A stretch of DNA of 64,000 nt from Phycisphaeraceae bacterium (GTDB lineage: Bacteria; Planctomycetota; Phycisphaerae; Phycisphaerales; Phycisphaeraceae): positions 310,001 through 374,000 of the forward strand of contig JAVKCD010000018.1 of the NCBI GenBank assembly GCA_040222855.1, given 5' to 3'. Below the pieces are notes generated by a model. That model saw only the letters and a list, made by a program, of their open reading frames with translations. It was not told the DNA's origin and made no database searches. A program made the position numbers and the translations under genes. Shown one piece after another: positions 61,601-64,000 of the stretch; the stretch's first letter is position 1; each line of letters opens with the position of its first letter.

Positions 61601-62121
61601 CAAGCACACCGGAGGCTGCAGCCAACCTCCAAACGCTCTACACGCGCATCCGCTCGGGCCTGGGCTTTAACAAGACCGCCAGTGAGTACGGCGCCTTCCC
61701 GCTCGACGCCTACTCACACTCCGCCTGGTCCACGGGGGCACGCCAGCCCGGCATGACCGGCCAGGTCAAGGAAGAGGTCATCACCAGGCGTGCGGAGCTA
61801 GGCGTCCGGGCCTTCCACGGCGCGTATCACTTCAAGCCTTCAAGCATCGCCGAGGCCGAATGGCTCGCCGAACCAACCACACTCAGCTTCCACGATCTCC
61901 ACGGCAATCAGCAAACACTCTCGCTGGAGAACGACGAGCTCGCCTTGACGCTCTGCCAGGTTCCCGTGATCTACCGAAAAAAAGGCAACGACCCTGCGAT
62001 CCATATCCACCACAGCGATCGCAGCATCACCACCATCGATCGCCATTCGCTTCCCCCTGAGGTCAGTCAATCGATCATGCGCCGCGAAGGCAAGGTCACC
62101 AAGCTGGTGATTGAAGCCTAA
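58687..62121 (+). CDS. Large cytosolic (alpha/alpha)6-type carbohydrate enzyme, GH94-like by motif
   Basis: 1144 aa with no signal peptide. Residues about 110-330 look like the N-terminal beta super-sandwich of inverting phosphorylases (QLGIIRSVTIQNTSTSRPVDIDLIDGYT). A helical barrel follows: GNWRDIFQNWEALALSFPAFL, GYWGDHQIIYLLRLLEAL, RPEWNDANNALAGYGVSVVTLAYVHRY and GRSGSMFAYEGNGCIYWHM. The WND at 654-656 lines up with the catalytic Asp region of GH94-type phosphorylases. A C-terminal beta-domain closes it. I cannot assign a family, because the length and several blocks differ from known GH94 enzymes. It is divergent from LacI behind a perfect operator. Likely acts on imported oligosaccharides. 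Confidence 0.65.
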   Translation: MTTTSTRAFYKHLAQKTSRKTPDRQESIETTLGVEAYRIPNFDQLPPFLVSLLSEGDTWCFVSSRGALTAGRVEPAHCLFPYITDNELHQAHTHTGPITLARVSRDSKTTLWSPLRDPLSDRTTRSLAKTILSDRLIAEEHHSELKLDYRSQLAPTAQLGIIRSVTIQNTSTSRPVDIDLIDGYTGLIPSNVNLTTLSRASCLVDAYTQAEVDPKTTLATISLTAGIVDTAEPAESLHANIAWSTGLDPNAITLDANQLNSFRDGKRPEPQILVQGQRSGYLIHTLIHLEPGESKTWHIVLDARQTQGRIVEVQNLLRDPAAAEMTIEQALAATASGLTRNVESTDAAQTTGDAISSAHHRSNVLFNNARGGVPASNYDAPAADVIDFVTTRHRPAAEPFKKLLGDSTTINTLDLIERAADSADPDLQRLALEYLPLTFGRRHGDPSRPWNYFAIHVQDEHGEPILNHQGNWRDIFQNWEALALSFPAFLPGIISKFVNASTLDGFNPYRITRDGIDWEKPDPEDPWANIGYWGDHQIIYLLRLLEALSDHDPKTLNKLLASQCFTYANVPYRIKPYADMVADPRSTITFDADLNREIDRRVENLGSDGRLLLTRQGKVHHVGLVEKLLIPLLSKLSNLVPDGGVWMNTQRPEWNDANNALAGYGVSVVTLAYVHRYASFMHKLIQETTDNTQKLSTHVADWLKSISDTLEGVDTQLAAGLNAQTRRTILDRLGEAFETYRLRAYADGPGEPRDITREQLLTLLDRARTISAQGLDANRRDDNLYHSYNVLDLTNDQAEIKRLPLMLEGQVAALSSGALDEHRSISLLESLHQSPLYRDDQKTFMLYPKREMPSFLSRAVVAEHLAASCSAVERLESAGDRTILYRDANGELRFASSLINCKALDNAITKISAVSLSEDDRAALHDLYEQVFEHQSYTGRSGSMFAYEGNGCIYWHMVAKLLLAAQEASDTASTPEAAANLQTLYTRIRSGLGFNKTASEYGAFPLDAYSHSAWSTGARQPGMTGQVKEEVITRRAELGVRAFHGAYHFKPSSIAEAEWLAEPTTLSFHDLHGNQQTLSLENDELALTLCQVPVIYRKKGNDPAIHIHHSDRSITTIDRHSLPPEVSQSIMRREGKVTKLVIEA

Positions 62122-62124
62122 GCG

Positions 62125-62787
62125 TTAGATGGGGAGATGCCCGCAGGCCCAGAGCAGCCCGCGTCGGAGGATCTCTTTTGCTTCGGGAACCTGAAGATCG
62201 GCGTTGACGTGCCCTAGCGAACTGTAGAACACCCGACCTCGACCGTACTTCTTCGTCCACACCACCGGCATGACCACACCCTCGATCCACTCGTCGTAGG
62301 TCCCAGCGAATCGGGTCGTTGCCAGCACCTCCACTGCGGGATCAACGTGCAGATAGTACTGCTCCGAGTGCATCGCAAAGTCAGCTATTCCCTGGGTGAT
62401 CGGGTGTGAGGTCGCTTTCACTTGCACCGTGTAATCGATGATGTTCCCAGGGTGCGCGACCCACTGCCCACCAACCATGTAATGATAGTCGGTGTCCTTC
62501 CGGAATGAGTCAGCCATCCCGCCGTGGAACCCAGCCAGCCCGATGCCTGACTTGATCGCCGAGCGCAGCCCCTCGCTCCGCTCTGGCGCAATCTCCTCCA
62601 TCGTCCAGATCGGCACGATCAGCCCATACCCCGCCATCCGTTTAGCATCGGCGTAAACACTCAGGTCGTGCACAACCTCAACCTCAAAGCCCTCGTCATC
62701 GAGCAGCCCGCGCACGGTCTGAGCACAATGATCCGGCTCGTGACCATCCCACCCGCCCCAGTTCACCAACGCCTTCTTCGGCAGCAT
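62125..62787 (-). CDS. ThuA-like domain protein
   Basis: 220 aa from ATG 62787 (AGGAG 9 nt upstream; TTG 62808 is an alternative that touches the upstream stop). Class I glutamine-amidotransferase-like fold of the ThuA family: VNWGGWDGHEPDHCAQTVRGLL, DLIVPIWTME-type strand, GLAGFHGGMADSF, GGQWVAHPG, and HPITQGIADFAMHSEQYYLHVDP, ending GRVFYSSLGHVNADLQVPEAKEILRRGLLWA. In rhizobia ThuA works with a Gfo/Idh/MocA partner (ThuB) on 3-keto disaccharides. Here such a gene lies directly upstream in the same operon. Substrate unknown. Confidence 0.87.
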   Translation of the reverse strand: MLPKKALVNWGGWDGHEPDHCAQTVRGLLDDEGFEVEVVHDLSVYADAKRMAGYGLIVPIWTMEEIAPERSEGLRSAIKSGIGLAGFHGGMADSFRKDTDYHYMVGGQWVAHPGNIIDYTVQVKATSHPITQGIADFAMHSEQYYLHVDPAVEVLATTRFAGTYDEWIEGVVMPVVWTKKYGRGRVFYSSLGHVNADLQVPEAKEILRRGLLWACGHLPI

Positions 62788-62804
62788 CGCCTTGTTCTCC
62801 TGTC

Positions 62805-63914
62805 TCAAACCAGCTCGAGCTCACCAACCGGTAGTCCCGCAGGCATCGCCTCTGGTCGTTCGACTGTGCTCTTCACAGAAACACTCGTGCCCTTGCCCGC
62901 CGCTTCCTGAACAGTGAGCATCACATCGAGCACATGATGAGCCAACGCACCTGACACACGATGCGGGCGATCACGCAGGACCCCCTCGGCCATGTCCGCA
63001 AGGCCGATGCTCCGATAGTTGTCGGTGTAGCCGTGCGTCAACTCGACTTCCTCAAACTCGCGCTCACCCCACTTCACCAGCGACACCGGGCCCTCGAACA
63101 TATTTGGATCGGGCACCAGCAACGAGCCTTCGGTTCCATGCAGTTCGATAGGGCGATGCTTTGTCCCTGCGGTATCGAAACTCATCAGCATCGTGATGAT
63201 CGCCCCCTGCTCGAAGCGCAGGTGCGCCGACAGGTGCGTATCGACCTCCACCCGCAGCTTACGCCCCATGTTCTTCTCGCTTGTGCACGTCCGCTCGCCC
63301 GAACGATGAGACATCGACTGGACCTCCGCGACCGGCCCCAGCATGTTCACCAGCGCGGTGATGTAGTACGGGCCCATGTCCATCAGCGGGCCGCCGCCCC
63401 GGAGAAAATAAAAATCCGGATTCGGATGCCAACTCTCCGGGCCAGCGCTGAGCATCACCGCGGTGCCGTGCACGGGGGTCCCGATCGCCCCCTGGTCCAC
63501 CAGGTGTCTGCAGGTCTGATGCCCACCCCCCAGGAATGTGTCGGGCGCACAGCCCACACGCAGACCCTTGGACCTCGCCAGCGAGAGCACCTCCTCGGCG
63601 CTCTCACGATCCAGTGCAAAAGGCTTCTCACAGTACGCATGCTTTTCCGCTTCGAGAATCTGCAGATTCACCGAAGCGTGCGCCTGAGGCGGGGTGATGT
63701 TCAGGACGATGTCCACATCTTCACTCGCCAACAGGTCATCCACTCCCCGCGCCTCCACCGAGAACTCCGTCGCCTTCGCCTGCGCCAGCGACTCGTTCAT
63801 GTCCGCACAGGCGACAATCTCCATCGACGAAAACGTCCGCGCATGACGAAGGTACGCACCGGAAATATTCCCACAACCAATCACACCAACTCGTAGAGGT
63901 CGCTCAACCAACAT
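62805..63914 (-). CDS. Gfo/Idh/MocA family oxidoreductase (ThuB-like partner)
   Basis: 369 aa from ATG 63914 (AAAGGGG upstream). LRVGVIGCGNISGAYLRHA (GxGxxG dinucleotide site), VACADMNESLAQ, DIVLNITPPQAHASVNLQILEAEKHAYCEKPFALDRESAEEVL with the EKP catalytic lysine, and GGGPLMDMGPYYITALVNMLGPVAEV, the family GG-D-GxY pattern. NAD(P)-dependent oxidoreductase for sugars or sugar derivatives in the cytosol. It stands 17 bp before the ThuA-like gene, so they form an operon. Together with the convergent 1144-aa enzyme it fits an oligosaccharide-use pathway (inference). Confidence 0.9.
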   Translation of the reverse strand: MLVERPLRVGVIGCGNISGAYLRHARTFSSMEIVACADMNESLAQAKATEFSVEARGVDDLLASEDVDIVLNITPPQAHASVNLQILEAEKHAYCEKPFALDRESAEEVLSLARSKGLRVGCAPDTFLGGGHQTCRHLVDQGAIGTPVHGTAVMLSAGPESWHPNPDFYFLRGGGPLMDMGPYYITALVNMLGPVAEVQSMSHRSGERTCTSEKNMGRKLRVEVDTHLSAHLRFEQGAIITMLMSFDTAGTKHRPIELHGTEGSLLVPDPNMFEGPVSLVKWGEREFEEVELTHGYTDNYRSIGLADMAEGVLRDRPHRVSGALAHHVLDVMLTVQEAAGKGTSVSVKSTVERPEAMPAGLPVGELELV

Positions 63915-64000
63915 GGTCCCCTTTGCTCCTCTTGAGGATTCTGGAGGAAGGTACAAGCAGGAGGCAAACAGATCACCACCAGGAAACCGTATCTTCGCCC

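Noticed and set aside
62961-63896. 311-codon plus-strand frame opposite the Gfo/Idh/MocA gene
   Set aside because: Arg/His/Leu-rich shadow; the minus-strand protein has the complete family signature.

Overview
The window reads as chromosome of a GC-rich, Gram-negative planctomycete, most likely class Phycisphaerae (inference). The support is five clear PEP-CTERM sorting signals plus one variant, three proteins with type I dockerin repeats, two pseudopilins with a GFTLIE cleavage motif, an outer-membrane lipid A gene (lpxB), ThuA and Gfo/Idh/MocA enzymes, and a two-partner-secretion pair. There is one tRNA gene, tRNA-Leu(CAA). I see no rRNA, IS element, prophage or CRISPR array.

Layout. 0-5 kb (- strand): a two-partner secretion locus, with a TpsB transporter followed by a TpsA exoprotein that runs off the left edge. 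5-12 kb: a sugar isomerase coupled to a GAF/SpoIIE phosphatase, tRNA-Leu, lpxB, a lysine-rich histone-like gene, an EF-G2 paralogue and a family 2 glycosyltransferase. 12.3-16.8 kb (+): a degenerate receiver gene, groES, groEL, an AT-rich SIR2-like gene that looks imported, and a methyltransferase. 17-20 kb: small envelope genes and a secreted phosphodiesterase-fold protein. 20.5-26.7 kb (+): an exported-protein cluster (PEP-CTERM protein, pseudopilin, two dockerin/PEP-CTERM proteins), facing a NupC nucleoside transporter. 28-38 kb: small unknown genes, a SprT-like protein, a GGDEF/EAL protein, a WG-repeat protein, an HspQ-like protein, a metallophosphoesterase and others. 38-49 kb: mostly housekeeping genes (rpiB, mdh, ribH, nusB, dtd, ftsY, galK), with two more PEP-CTERM-type genes between them. 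49-64 kb: a DUF2339 membrane protein and a carbohydrate locus with a GH2-like hydrolase, a pseudopilin, a GH16-like dockerin/PEP-CTERM enzyme, a PEP-CTERM protein, a LacI regulator, a divergent 1144-residue (alpha/alpha)6-type enzyme, and a ThuA + Gfo/Idh/MocA pair.

How the genes may work together (inference). The 52-64 kb block looks like a LacI-controlled glycan-use locus. Surface or secreted glycanases would release oligosaccharides, which a cytosolic phosphorylase-like enzyme and keto-sugar oxidoreductases would process. A perfect 16-bp palindrome in the lacI / 1144-aa intergenic region is the likely operator. The 20-28 kb block pairs a surface phosphodiesterase-fold protein with a nucleoside importer.

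One large-scale signal is not explained by any gene. The plus strand is strongly C-rich from about 11 to 19.8 kb and strongly G-rich from about 19.9 to 43 kb, whichever strand the genes lie on. The switch falls inside one gene.
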